Under the pieces are notes generated by a model, which ran no database searches, had not been told where the DNA came from, and worked only from the letters and a program-made list of their open reading frames with translations. Below are positions 18,920 through 27,224 of a stretch of DNA of 37,338 bases, piece after piece. The DNA lies in NCBI GenBank assembly GCA_964462515.1, contig CAYWXK010000038.1:1-37338 (forward strand), read 5' to 3'. A program made the position numbers and the translations under genes. This DNA comes from CAYWXK01 sp964462515. Its GTDB lineage: Bacteria > Planctomycetota > Phycisphaerae > Sedimentisphaerales > Anaerobacaceae. Within the stretch, counting starts at the first letter, position 1. Each line of letters opens with the position of its first letter.

Positions 18920-19621
18920 ATGAAAACGATAGCGTTAATAGTGTCATTCGTGCCAATTCTGTGTATGGTTTCAGCAGCCGCTGGAGAGGTGTCAACCAGG
19001 GTATGCTTAGCTGACGGAAATACACCTCTTCCCCCAGTAGACCCCAATATACCCTTCATATATCGAGATATTATGGTTGGAACTAAGCTTACCATTATTG
19101 TTAGCTCGGATGTTAATGAATGCTGGGGGGTAGATGGGGGTAGCTTGGCCATCGAAGAAGCATATCGTGATTATGGAGTCCTCTCAGCCAGAGGACCAAA
19201 GGTAGGTGAGGATTGGTCAGGGTCTCATCTCCCTGCCGCAGGTAATGAGGCTGCTGTTGTGTGGTGGCCTGATAACGAGTTTGACTTGTACACAGGCTCT
19301 ACTGGCATACAGGCAGGAGACTGGTTCATTATTGATTATAATGCCCTAGCCGTAGGTGACTGCAATGTGGGATTCTACGACCGCAACATAAGTTGGTCTG
19401 ACCCCAACTATTATCTAACGTTTTTTCATGTTAGTACACGCGACTTCAATAAAGACACCAAAGTTGACTTTACTGACTTTGCCATCCTTGCTTCACACTG
19501 GCAGAAAACGGAATGTAGCGACCCTAATCGGTGTGAAGGGACTGACCTGGACACAAATGGCACTGTTGACCTTAACGATTTAATACTTTTCACCGAATAT
19601 TGGCTTGAAAAAACGGAATAG
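18920..19621 (+). CDS. Secreted protein with C-terminal dockerin-type calcium repeats
   Basis: The protein has 233 residues, with a signal peptide (MKTIALIVSFVPILCMVSAA). A beta-rich domain of about 140 residues follows (VGTKLTIIVSSDVNECW ... GDWFIIDYNALAVGDCNVGF), resembling the cohesin-like sandwich of planctomycete secreted proteins. At the C-terminus are two dockerin-type calcium loops, DFNKDTKVDFTDFAILASHW and DTNGTVDLNDLILFTEYWL. In this phylum such tails terminate many exported proteins and are thought to aid attachment or stability; no cellulosome should be assumed. The gene stands alone on the plus strand. GGAGG lies six bases before the ATG, and a promoter is visible 149 bases upstream. 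The cohesin-like assignment is tentative; the calcium repeats are clear. Confidence 0.85.
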   Translation: MKTIALIVSFVPILCMVSAAAGEVSTRVCLADGNTPLPPVDPNIPFIYRDIMVGTKLTIIVSSDVNECWGVDGGSLAIEEAYRDYGVLSARGPKVGEDWSGSHLPAAGNEAAVVWWPDNEFDLYTGSTGIQAGDWFIIDYNALAVGDCNVGFYDRNISWSDPNYYLTFFHVSTRDFNKDTKVDFTDFAILASHWQKTECSDPNRCEGTDLDTNGTVDLNDLILFTEYWLEKTE

Positions 19622-19919
19622 CTACCCTTGCTTGTATTAGAAACCAAGTGTCTTTGTTTGCATCATAGAGATAGGGTTGCATCAGTAAAACGAGATAGAG
19701 CATATTTGCGGGTTGCTCTTAAGTCATTATCACGTAGATACTGTAACTTCAAATATTGCTTCTGGCCCTGCCTTCGAACATTTTTTTCGATGTTTTGAAA
19801 AAAGTTCTAAAAACAATCAATACTCTTCGCCTGCCAGTCGCCCTCTTATATGAAAAAGATGTATATGCGATTGTGAAGTTGTCCTTTTTGAATTCAAGTT
19901 TTTGAAAAAGGAGGTAATT
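19622..19919. other. Intergenic before the C39 fusion gene
   Basis: There is no gene. No strong hairpin terminator follows the dockerin-like gene. The segment ends with AAGGAGG and a five-base spacer before the ATG at 19920. I cannot pick a promoter with confidence. Confidence 0.4.
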
Positions 19920-21731
19920 ATGAAAACAAGACATTTCATTTTAACAGGGGTATTTCTATTGTTTGTCAATTTCGCTGCTTTTGCGGATAGACCCCTCGAG
20001 AGACAGGAGATCCTGCAAATCTTTCAGACCCTGACGAGCCAGTCAAAAAAGACTTGGATACCTGCTGGGATGATTGAAGCAACGCACGAAGAATACAGGG
20101 CACCAAAAGTAACAGACCCCAACGAGATTGAGCGCCAAATAAAAGAGCGGGTCCAGGAGTATCAAGACAACCCAAATAAGCCCGAATTGACTGAAAATCT
20201 ACAGAAGATGAAGCTCGATGCCATACCGTTCGACGTCCGCTACCGTCTCTCCAACGAGTACACAATGAATTCCAATGTGGTGGTAAGGTTTGATGGAGAA
20301 AGGTTTTACTGGGGAATCAACGTCCAATCACGGACAGACTCAGTAAAGCCAGGCAAAGACTTAGAAGGCAATTTTATGACCAAACAGTTTGACCTGGACT
20401 GGAACGCCAGACGTGTTTTCGCGTGGGATGGCGAAAAATACACAACGTATTTTCTGCCTGGAAACCATGCTATAGTTGACTCAACTGGAGATACGCCGCA
20501 TGTTGTCAACGGTCCTTTGACCGCAGGATTAATCCCCTGGGGTTACGGCTATTATACTTATGAGAACCTCTGCGCAGCCGAATCATCAGCAATCGAAAAA
20601 AATGTTGATGGTCAAACACAAATACATCTGACGCTTAATAGTTCTAATGGCTCACGCAAGTTTTTTGTAATGGATCCAGGAAAAGTTTACTCTGTAATAT
20701 CCTGTTCGATAACAGACACTACGAATTCAACCACATCTACGCACTACTCCAATTACCAGTTGGTGGCAGGTAAGTGGATTCCTACGGCAATTTTGACAGA
20801 GCAATATGAGGCGGGGTCAAACAGGCTGTTAGCTAGTGATCTGTGGAATCTTACAAAGATAACTGGTGATATTTCCCCAATCGACAGCTTTAATGTTAAG
20901 TATGAACCAGATGCGTTGATAGAATACCGTTCACCTGTTACCAGTAAGCCCGCAATGTATTACCATTCCCATACGGTCGACACTGACCATCTTCTGGCTG
21001 AAAGATTGGCTTTTGCAGCCTGGGAAGGCATCCAGCCACAGAACTGCGCAACAATAGCCCTCAAATATGTCGCCTCCCAATTAGGTAAAGAAATCACGGA
21101 GCAAGAGCTTGCTCAACTTGTAAGCGAACCAAACAAAACTACAACCCTTTACGCAATGAAGCAGTTTGTCCAAAGTAAGGCGTTTTATTGCCGTGCGGTT
21201 AGAACAGATATAAAGACGCTCAAGAACTTGTATGGCTGTCAGGTGATATTACATATCCCCGGAAAGAATCATTTTGTGGTGCTGGCAGGTATCGATAGTG
21301 AGTATGTGTGGTGCATAGATCTGGCAAGCGATAAATTCTTTTATCACACAGATATTGATTTCTTCGGCACAGACTGGACAGAAGGCACATCTCTCTTAGT
21401 TTCCAACCAGCCCATACAAATAGAGGGCGAATTTACCGAGATCGACGATGGCCAGCTTAACAAGATAGTTGGTGGTGCCGGTTATACCTGCACGCGATTG
21501 CTCCAGAGCTACGATGTGATATTCTGTAGTAACCCAGTTCCTGGAGTGTGTGGAGGTTATTACCAGGAGTACTACACAAGATACGGTTGTGAAGCCGCAC
21601 CGAGCGGTAGCTGCACGGGTTATAGGATGCTCAGATACAAAGAATCACCTTGCATAGAAGACCCTTATGACCCTTTCAATTGTAACGTAACGGGGGAATG
21701 GACGTGTTATTATATGAGGGCGTGTGCTTAG
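19920..21731 (+). CDS. Secreted LolA-like / C39 peptidase fused to a double-glycine leader and Cys-rich peptide
   Basis: The protein has 603 residues, starting at ATG 19920 (AAGGAGG five bases upstream). A signal peptide (MKTRHFILTGVFLLFVNFAA) leads into a beta-rich, LolA-like half (about 25-345). Residues 365-500 form a C39-type peptidase: C376 in QPQNCATIAL, H451 in KNHFVVLAG, D467 in WCIDLASD. The His-Asp spacing of 16 equals that of ComA-type C39 proteases and the Cys-His spacing of 75 is close to it; the usual Gln six residues before Cys is a Gly. The C-terminus then reads FTEIDDGQLNKIVGG (G518-G519), matching a double-glycine leader (Ile -12, Leu -7, Ile -4, Gly-Gly). After it come 84 residues with nine cysteines. 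The protein therefore appears to carry its own protease and substrate. A terminator follows. Domain calls are inferred from motifs. Confidence 0.88.
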   Translation: MKTRHFILTGVFLLFVNFAAFADRPLERQEILQIFQTLTSQSKKTWIPAGMIEATHEEYRAPKVTDPNEIERQIKERVQEYQDNPNKPELTENLQKMKLDAIPFDVRYRLSNEYTMNSNVVVRFDGERFYWGINVQSRTDSVKPGKDLEGNFMTKQFDLDWNARRVFAWDGEKYTTYFLPGNHAIVDSTGDTPHVVNGPLTAGLIPWGYGYYTYENLCAAESSAIEKNVDGQTQIHLTLNSSNGSRKFFVMDPGKVYSVISCSITDTTNSTTSTHYSNYQLVAGKWIPTAILTEQYEAGSNRLLASDLWNLTKITGDISPIDSFNVKYEPDALIEYRSPVTSKPAMYYHSHTVDTDHLLAERLAFAAWEGIQPQNCATIALKYVASQLGKEITEQELAQLVSEPNKTTTLYAMKQFVQSKAFYCRAVRTDIKTLKNLYGCQVILHIPGKNHFVVLAGIDSEYVWCIDLASDKFFYHTDIDFFGTDWTEGTSLLVSNQPIQIEGEFTEIDDGQLNKIVGGAGYTCTRLLQSYDVIFCSNPVPGVCGGYYQEYYTRYGCEAAPSGSCTGYRMLRYKESPCIEDPYDPFNCNVTGEWTCYYMRACA

Positions 21732-21755
21732 CCGCCTCGTTGAGGTAACAGAATG

Positions 21756-21789
21756 GGCAGGTGGGATAAATCCTATCTGCCTCTTTTTT
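21756..21789 (+). terminator. Rho-independent terminator after the C39 fusion gene
   Basis: GGCAGGTGGGAT (21756-21767) pairs with ATCCTATCTGCC (21770-21781) through 12 pairs including two G-U, and is followed by TCTTTTTT. It separates the C39 gene from the pseudopilin gene, so they are probably not one transcript. Confidence 0.85.
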
Positions 21790-21844
21790 ATTAATGGGCT
21801 GTCTATGTTGACTCGTCAGAAAAGCCACCATAGAATAAGAGATT

Positions 21845-22645
21845 ATGAGGCGTTCCTGTTTTACACTTATCGAGTTGCTCGTAGTCATCGCGATTATTAC
21901 TGTTCTTACGGCTATCTTGTTGCCTTCGTTAAGAAATTCAAGACAGCAAGCCCATGCGGTTCTTTGTAGTTCAAATACCAAACAGTTGTTACTCAGTTTG
22001 CTCAGTTATGAAACCGACAACCAGGTCCTTCCTTTTGGTTTTGATAATACTCCGATGGTGCCACCTCGCGGTGGTTATGCCGGAGGTTCTGCGTACGACC
22101 GGAGGGGATGGTGGTGGTTTAATTTCATAGAAGGATTCTACACAAAATCCGACAGCAGAAGAACAGTAGTTCGGTGCCCCTCTAAACGGCTAAGTAATCC
22201 CAAACTTAAGAATAATATCCTCTGCGGCAATTATGGCGTGAACCGGTCTATATGCAAAAGTTATGATGATATTCCAAGCCGTAGAGAGGAATTTGTTGGA
22301 ACGCCTTTGTGCAGCAGTGACATTCCAAGTCCCAGCCGGACTATGCTGATAGTTGACAGTGGCTATAGCATAATAAGCTGGTGGCATGCAACAAATATAC
22401 CTCCTGTTGCTCTTGATAGTCGCATTATTGAAGATACCGCCTATATACCAGGCCTTCGCATCAACCGAGAAAGGGATTTATGGCCCGGCCAGGAGGAGGA
22501 CGCTATAGGTGGTCGTCATCCAAACAAAACTGTCAACGTTGGATTTATGGATGATCACGTCGATAAAGTAGAAGCTGAAAGTCTATTTGTGGAAAAAACA
22601 GCCGATGGTTATAAAAACAAAAATCCCCTTTGGCAGCCAAAATGA
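21845..22645 (+). CDS. Type II secretion-like pseudopilin with H-X9-DG-type C-terminus
   Basis: The protein has 266 residues. It begins with a class III prepilin signal, MRRSC then FTLIELLVVIAIITVLTAIL. Prepilin peptidase would cut before Phe, and the residue before the cut is Cys rather than the usual Gly. The long hydrophobic helix would sit in the membrane or a pilus-like fibre. Near the C-terminus, GRHPNKTVNVGFMDDHVDKV corresponds to the H-X9-DG motif (here DD) of the large pseudopilin families expanded in Planctomycetota and Lentisphaerota. The role of individual members is unknown. The gene lies just downstream of the C39 terminator and converges with the anti-sigma gene, 12 bases apart. 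The ribosome binding site is weak (AAGAG). No other secretion genes are nearby. Confidence 0.88.
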   Translation: MRRSCFTLIELLVVIAIITVLTAILLPSLRNSRQQAHAVLCSSNTKQLLLSLLSYETDNQVLPFGFDNTPMVPPRGGYAGGSAYDRRGWWWFNFIEGFYTKSDSRRTVVRCPSKRLSNPKLKNNILCGNYGVNRSICKSYDDIPSRREEFVGTPLCSSDIPSPSRTMLIVDSGYSIISWWHATNIPPVALDSRIIEDTAYIPGLRINRERDLWPGQEEDAIGGRHPNKTVNVGFMDDHVDKVEAESLFVEKTADGYKNKNPLWQPK

Positions 22646-22657
22646 AGTGTTATTGTC

Positions 22658-24343
22658 CTAAAAAGATGTTTCTTTAATAATATCTTGCATCTTGCTGTCG
22701 CTCAAATATTCAACATCCATAGAAGACATAAAAATATACTCATCCTCGGCAGGCAACTTTTGGTAAAACTCAGTTTTTTTAGGAAGATTTGTTTTTGGGT
22801 CCACAAGGACTCGCCACTTCTTGAATATGGTAGAACCACCATACCGTCCTTCAGTCCACACGAGGTCGTAGATTTGACTGTTTTCTGTGACAACTTTCAG
22901 GCTGCCATTAGTTACACGATGCCATTCAGCATCCTTGGGGATTGTAGACATATGGTCAAACGGCATAAGACCTAAAGAGCCAACTATTCTCTCTCTGGTC
23001 TCGCTAATTATGTTATCAGATAGCACTGTTGTCTCGACCGAGTTGGAGTCCAGAGGCCTTACCTTCTTAACCTTGTTTTGGAGGTCCCACAGAACCATGT
23101 GTTTTCCAGTTTTAGTTATATAAACATTCAGTACCCGTGAGACCCACTTCTCTTGCACAGGTTCCTTTCTCTCAGGTATGAAGCTTGCAACATAGACATT
23201 CCTGACCTTCTCAATTGCCCTGTAAATCTGCTCAATCGTAACTGCTTTTGCACTCGGTGTGCTGAGCAGCAGACCGATCCCTATTAACAGGGCTGCAGCA
23301 GCCGCGATACCAGCCTTAATTATAGGTCTTAGATTTGTTGCCCTGAGCTTTTGTCTTAATGCCGCTATGGAACTACCAACAAAAGGGGATTCTACAACCC
23401 TCACTTTCTCCGGCTCTATAACATCTACATTGATGGGAAAGCCTCTATAGGGGTCGGGTGATTCACTCTCAACGCGAGCTTCAGAGGGCTTGGCTATATT
23501 ATACACCGTAGCAATTTCAGAATCAGCCCTCTCCGCAATGGCATAAACGGTCTCATGGAGCTGTTGCATTTTAGCCAGACATCTGGGGCACCTGCGGATA
23601 TGAGAAGTAAGGGATTCCCGAAATCTGGTGTATTGGTCTTTCGCAGGATCAAGGCCGTAAGGCACAACGTAATCAAAAATATCAGATGCTGAAACTTGCT
23701 CGCACGGAAATTCTGATTCCTCTTTTTCATTCTCAACCTCTTTGCAGGTAGCCTGCCTGTACTCATATAACGCTTTGCGACAATCAGGACAAATACAAAT
23801 ATGTTTCAAAACATCTGCATCGACCTCCCGAAGAGTCATTAAGACAACAAATAATATGGCAGCCCGGGCTTGAGAACAGTTTACCTCATCTTTAGAGGGT
23901 GCCTCTGCAAATAATTGGCTGAGTCTGCTTAGCTGCTTGCGGTTAAGCTGAAGTCTACGAAGCGAATCTAAATCCTCCGAGCACTGTTGGCAGTTATCAA
24001 GATGTGCCGTAATTGGTGTTGGTATCCTAATCTTTAGAACAGGGTCTAATAGGGTAGGGAGAAAAGGCTTTACAGTCTGGCAAATTACAGGCTTACCAAT
24101 GTAGGTAAAGTGAAGTTTCAACATTGTGGCTGTGGCAGAGTTAGCCCGGTTTTGCTCTGGGTCTATGTTATCAGCTTGCAAAAGGGCAACTTTTAGTTCA
24201 CTAATCTGCTCCTGGCAGTTCTGGCATTGATTAATGTGCTCAATAATATGCTCTGGGATTGATTCGTGCCCCTCTCCAAGAATAAAATCATAGTAGTATA
24301 GCTCAGCCTCTTTGCATAACGAATTAGGATTTGCAGCAACCAT
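22658..24343 (-). CDS. Membrane anti-sigma factor with four ZAS zinc motifs
   Basis: This 561-residue protein probably holds the ECF sigma factor encoded just upstream. Four anti-sigma zinc motifs are present: C10...H36-x3-C40-x2-C43, C88...H114-x3-C118-x2-C121, C156...H181-x3-C185-x2-C188, and C214...H248-x3-C252-x2-C255. Normal family members have one. A single membrane helix (341-360, IIKAGIAAAAALLIGIGLLL) separates this cytoplasmic part from a periplasmic domain of about 200 residues, beta-rich and LolA/RseB-like (VTIEQIYRAIEKVRNVYVAS, then KHMVLWDLQNKVKKV). The gene starts two bases after the sigma stop codon, with GAGG eight bases before the ATG, so the pair is translationally linked. 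Signal release probably follows periplasmic sensing, by proteolysis or conformational change; neither mechanism can be read from the sequence. Confidence 0.85.
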   Translation of the reverse strand: MVAANPNSLCKEAELYYYDFILGEGHESIPEHIIEHINQCQNCQEQISELKVALLQADNIDPEQNRANSATATMLKLHFTYIGKPVICQTVKPFLPTLLDPVLKIRIPTPITAHLDNCQQCSEDLDSLRRLQLNRKQLSRLSQLFAEAPSKDEVNCSQARAAILFVVLMTLREVDADVLKHICICPDCRKALYEYRQATCKEVENEKEESEFPCEQVSASDIFDYVVPYGLDPAKDQYTRFRESLTSHIRRCPRCLAKMQQLHETVYAIAERADSEIATVYNIAKPSEARVESESPDPYRGFPINVDVIEPEKVRVVESPFVGSSIAALRQKLRATNLRPIIKAGIAAAAALLIGIGLLLSTPSAKAVTIEQIYRAIEKVRNVYVASFIPERKEPVQEKWVSRVLNVYITKTGKHMVLWDLQNKVKKVRPLDSNSVETTVLSDNIISETRERIVGSLGLMPFDHMSTIPKDAEWHRVTNGSLKVVTENSQIYDLVWTEGRYGGSTIFKKWRVLVDPKTNLPKKTEFYQKLPAEDEYIFMSSMDVEYLSDSKMQDIIKETSF

Positions 24344-24345
24344 TT

Positions 24346-24888
24346 TTATTTCCTCGATTCGACGGTTAAGAGCTTACGAACTTTTGCTAACCCTACGGAT
24401 ATATACCTTCTAACAGTTCCATTCTTTACACCCATTCTCGCCGCAACTTCATTGGTATCCAAGGAACTGCAGTATCGCAAAGTAACCGCTCGAAGCTCAC
24501 TTTTCCGTAATCGCCCCTTAATAAGCTCAAAGAGCTTATCGGTTTCTTCTTTTATATTAAAGGCGTTTTCCGGACCAATTGTATTGATAGAAAAAATAGA
24601 TTGTTCACTATATCTATGAACCAAAGCCTGATACCGTTCCACTTTGCGGGCTGCGTCAACAATATCATTGATTATGGCTTTGCAAAGATAGCTTTTAACG
24701 TGTCTGACGCGTTCTGGTATCGGGTTGTGAACGAGGGAAAGAAAGAAGTTCTGGAAGATATCCTCTGCTTGAGCTTTATTTTTGACTCTGGAGCCGATCA
24801 CCGCTCGAATAAAATGGCCGTGTTCTGTAAATACCTTATGTGCGGTATCCACATTATCCCTATAGCTATCGACATCTCCGGCTGTCAC
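24346..24888 (-). CDS. ECF-type RNA polymerase sigma factor
   Basis: The protein has 180 residues with sigma region 2 at about 17-90 (KAQAEDIFQNFFLSLV ... VKSYLCKAIINDIVDAAR) and region 4 at about 120-175 (ELRAVTLRYCSSLDTNEVAARMGV, then NGTVRRYISVGLAKVRK). Regions 1.1 and 3 are absent, as in ECF factors. It directs RNA polymerase to its own promoter class until bound by the anti-sigma factor encoded next. The GTG at 24888 is the likely start, with GGAGG about nine bases upstream; a second GTG at codon 13 is possible. Two dyad sites at 25027-25078 lie 140-190 bases upstream and may control it. The regulon is unknown; the nearby secreted-protein genes are candidates by position only. Confidence 0.93.
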   Translation of the reverse strand: MTAGDVDSYRDNVDTAHKVFTEHGHFIRAVIGSRVKNKAQAEDIFQNFFLSLVHNPIPERVRHVKSYLCKAIINDIVDAARKVERYQALVHRYSEQSIFSINTIGPENAFNIKEETDKLFELIKGRLRKSELRAVTLRYCSSLDTNEVAARMGVKNGTVRRYISVGLAKVRKLLTVESRK

Positions 24889-25263
24889 TCCTCTATGCCT
24901 CCATTAACAAGCGACGGTCTCTCAGGAACCAAAAAAGTAAAAGCAATTATTGTTGTTTGGCAATCAACACTTCTTATTCTTGGCTCGCCTTAATTATTAT
25001 TTTACGACAACAGAATGACTTCTGCAATTAAATCCGCTGGAAAATAACCGTGGTTCGTTATTTCCGCTGAGAAATAACTGTACCGATCGAAAATTACCGA
25101 GAACTGAAATCGTCCAATTTCTTTTCATAACATCTTCTGTTAAAAGCACTTATGATTGACAGGAGACAGGTGTTATCTGGTTTCTATCTCATAAACTGAT
25201 TACGGCCGAGCTAAGCAGATAAGGATAGCCTTTTTTGAAGATTTTGTTTGTCGCTATTGGCAG
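24889..25263. other. Upstream region of the ECF sigma operon
   Basis: There is no credible gene. The region carries the promoter of the minus-strand sigma/anti-sigma operon and the two dyad sites at 25027-25078. It also contains the 3' end of the WYL regulator transcript, for which I see no terminator. Confidence 0.5.
25027..25078. promoter_or_regulatory. Paired 22-bp dyad sites, candidate operators of the ECF sigma operon
   Basis: The site at 25057-25078 is a perfect inverted repeat: GTTATTTC, six bases CGCTGA, GAAATAAC. A second copy at 25027-25048 (ATTAAATC, CGCTGG, AAAATAAC) matches 17 of its 22 bases. Start-to-start distance is 30 bases, close to three helical turns, so a protein bound at both would sit on one DNA face. 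They lie upstream of the sigma gene and just behind the WYL gene. Confidence 0.55.
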
Positions 25264-26289
25264 TTAAGGGTCATAAGAACTTGGCGTTTCTTCAAAAGGG
25301 AATTTATTTCTATCAAGCGTCAATTGTTCGCTTTGCTTGATGATGTTTTGGGCCAGTCCAACAATCTTCTGTCGCAGGACCGCTGGCGCAAGAACCTGCA
25401 CTTTATCACCATAGCTTAAAATCCACCAGGTGATTTCGCTCAGGCCATCAACGAGGAATTCCACAATTGCGGAACCATCGTCGTTAAAGGTAACCGTTTG
25501 AGTGCTGTGCCATTGAGTTTCAGCAACATCGTGAGCCACTTCTGGTGAAAACCTCAGTTTAACATGATAGAGCTTCCCCTCCGGAACCATTGACCACGCT
25601 CTGGCAAGTTGTTCCTTAAGGTCGAATTTTTCATCCTCGACGAAACACCTGTCCAATATAGTCAATTTCCTGATTCGATTAAGCTTAAAAGTGCAGACCT
25701 GGTCATTGGAATCGGGCTTGCCGAGCACATACCACGTGTGGTCGTTATAGAACAGGTGATATGGGCTTAAATCGAACGCTATGTTCTTGCACTGCTTGGG
25801 TAGATAATAATCAACATTTACGACCCGCTTCTTCAAGATCGCTTCTATAAGCTGCAGGAATATCTTGTCACTTACCCTGATATTTGGGATGGGAGGGGTT
25901 TTTACAGAGATTCTTTCCAGGACTCTATTGCAGAAAAGCTTTATTTTTTGAGATAGATGATTTTCTATCTTGAGGGCTGCCCGCAAAGATGAATCCATAA
26001 AAGGCAAACGAACAAGACCTCTGGTTTTGTGAACAAGCAACAACAGGCCTAATGCCTCTTGAATGGTTAGGTCTGGGGGCGGAAAGAAAAACGTTGGATC
26101 TATTGTGTAATGGCTAACCTTGCTGTCATAATGGGCGGGGACCCCTGCTTTCTGCAAATCCTGCAAATCTCTAAAAACCGTTCGGCGGCTTACTCCCATA
26201 TGTGCTGCCAAATCGCATACTGTATAGGGCTGACCTGACTGAAGAGCAGTCAATATCTGAATTATTCTGCTGACCCTGCTGGTTTTCAT
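25264..26289 (-). CDS. WYL-domain transcriptional regulator
   Basis: The protein has 341 residues. Residues 1-60 form a winged helix of the YafY/DeoR type (RIIQILTALQSGQPYTVCDL, then MGVSRRTVFRDLQDL). A WYL domain follows at about 145-225 (ILKKRVVNVDYYLPK ... SPYHLFYNDHTWYVLGKP), and a WCX-type C-terminal part at about 230-335 (FSPEVAHDVAETQWHSTQTV ... ILSYGDKVQVLAP). WYL domains bind nucleic acid or nucleotide-type ligands, and such regulators often govern stress, phage-defence or CRISPR loci. No such locus is adjacent. The gene is upstream of the ECF sigma operon on the same strand with a 375-base gap. The ATG at 26289 has only a weak GGG upstream. The target is unknown; the dyads at 25027-25078 are candidates. 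Confidence 0.9.
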   Translation of the reverse strand: MKTSRVSRIIQILTALQSGQPYTVCDLAAHMGVSRRTVFRDLQDLQKAGVPAHYDSKVSHYTIDPTFFFPPPDLTIQEALGLLLLVHKTRGLVRLPFMDSSLRAALKIENHLSQKIKLFCNRVLERISVKTPPIPNIRVSDKIFLQLIEAILKKRVVNVDYYLPKQCKNIAFDLSPYHLFYNDHTWYVLGKPDSNDQVCTFKLNRIRKLTILDRCFVEDEKFDLKEQLARAWSMVPEGKLYHVKLRFSPEVAHDVAETQWHSTQTVTFNDDGSAIVEFLVDGLSEITWWILSYGDKVQVLAPAVLRQKIVGLAQNIIKQSEQLTLDRNKFPFEETPSSYDP

Positions 26290-27140
26290 AATTGTACCCG
26301 TAACGGTATTTTAGAGTTACACACGGTCGATGGAATTTTATTCGTTTTGGCGATTGCGTCAAGCGAATTGAAAAAGAAAATTGGAATGTACGAAAAACTC
26401 TATTGCATGTTCGGGTGTTTTCCGCTCTGGTCAATATCGAGTGTGTCTGTGTGGCGAAACTGGCCGCTTACACAAAACAAGTACCTGTATCGATTACATA
26501 ATAGTGTGGAATTTACAGGAGTTTTTCTTAACGTAAAACAATCAACCGACATTGCCTTTTACGCCAAAAGTTTCAGAAATGGTGTGGAAATTGAACCTTT
26601 AACCCTTTAATACTTGACCACATTGCTGAGCAGTTTCGTTCATCGAATTTAATCCGTAATGCCACCCAACTATAGATTTCAACAGTTTCCTGAAAGCCAC
26701 CGGTAGGCATGTTGATGCAAAGCTATGATGCCGAAATGGCATCGCCAATTAAACACTATACGAAATGTAAACCTTTCTTAACGTCCAGATTGGGGGCTTT
26801 TTTACACCTAATAACTATGTGCGAAAGATATTTTATGTTATCGATAATTTCGGTGGTGCAACCCGCTGAATCATTGACTCCCGCACCAATGCTCATGCAT
26901 GTCAGCCTCTGTGCCGCTGAGAAGACCGACTTTCCGCAGAGTTTTAACTACCCGTTAACTGTGGTGACAAGAGTGGATAATGGCTAAGTAATGGTAGGCT
27001 GTTTAAGCCACCGCACTAAGACCGTTCTTAGGCTGCCTTCTGTAAAGGAAGGGCGATGCAAGCCTCCTGACAGAGAATAGACCGTGGACTACCTTTATTC
27101 CGGTAATTAGTTTCCCATTTAACCCCTTCCATTTGTTAGT
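26290..27140. other. Long intergenic region
   Basis: Open frames of up to about 90 codons occur here (26347-26610 and 26709-26987), but they lack ribosome binding sites and protein-like composition, so I do not call genes. A GATGCC-GAAAT-GGCATC hairpin lies at 26727-26743. A cluster of hairpins lies at 26992-27064. The promoter of the minus-strand WYL gene must be near 26300-26400, but I see no clear match. Confidence 0.45.
26992..27064 (+). other. Cluster of short hairpins, possible structured RNA
   Basis: Adjacent stems include GGCT-GTTTA-AGCC (26997-27009), CTAAGA-CCGT-TCTTAG (27016-27031) and CCTTC-TGTAAAG-GAAGG (27036-27052). An outer GGCT...AGCC pair (27031-27064) could close a multibranch. 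It fits no riboswitch family convincingly. Strand and function are unknown. Confidence 0.3.
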
Positions 27141-27162
27141 AATTAGGCTGGTATTCCTAATT
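27141..27162. promoter_or_regulatory. Palindromic enhancer-like site upstream of the sigma54 promoter
   Basis: AATTAGG, eight bases, CCTAATT: a perfect 7-bp inverted repeat centred about 100 bases before the predicted sigma54 start site. That is the usual position of an upstream activator site for NtrC-type proteins. A further GTAATTAG half-site is at 27103-27110. The activator encoded at 32486-33919 is the obvious candidate to bind it. Confidence 0.6.
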
Positions 27163-27224
27163 TTTTCCTTCATAACCATCATTACTACAAATACTTAAAA
27201 AATTTCCTGTCGAGAATCTCTGGG

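Noticed and set aside
19902..19919. Upstream TTG start for the C39 fusion protein
   Set aside because: AAGGAGG lies between it and the ATG at 19920, and the signal peptide starts naturally at the ATG.
26347..26987. Two plus-strand frames of about 90 codons in the long intergenic region
   Set aside because: There is no ribosome binding site, the composition is not protein-like, and no motif is present.
26992..27120. c-di-GMP-I riboswitch
   Set aside because: The conserved GGGCAAACC block and the tetraloop receptor layout are missing; only a short GATGCAAGCC stretch is similar.
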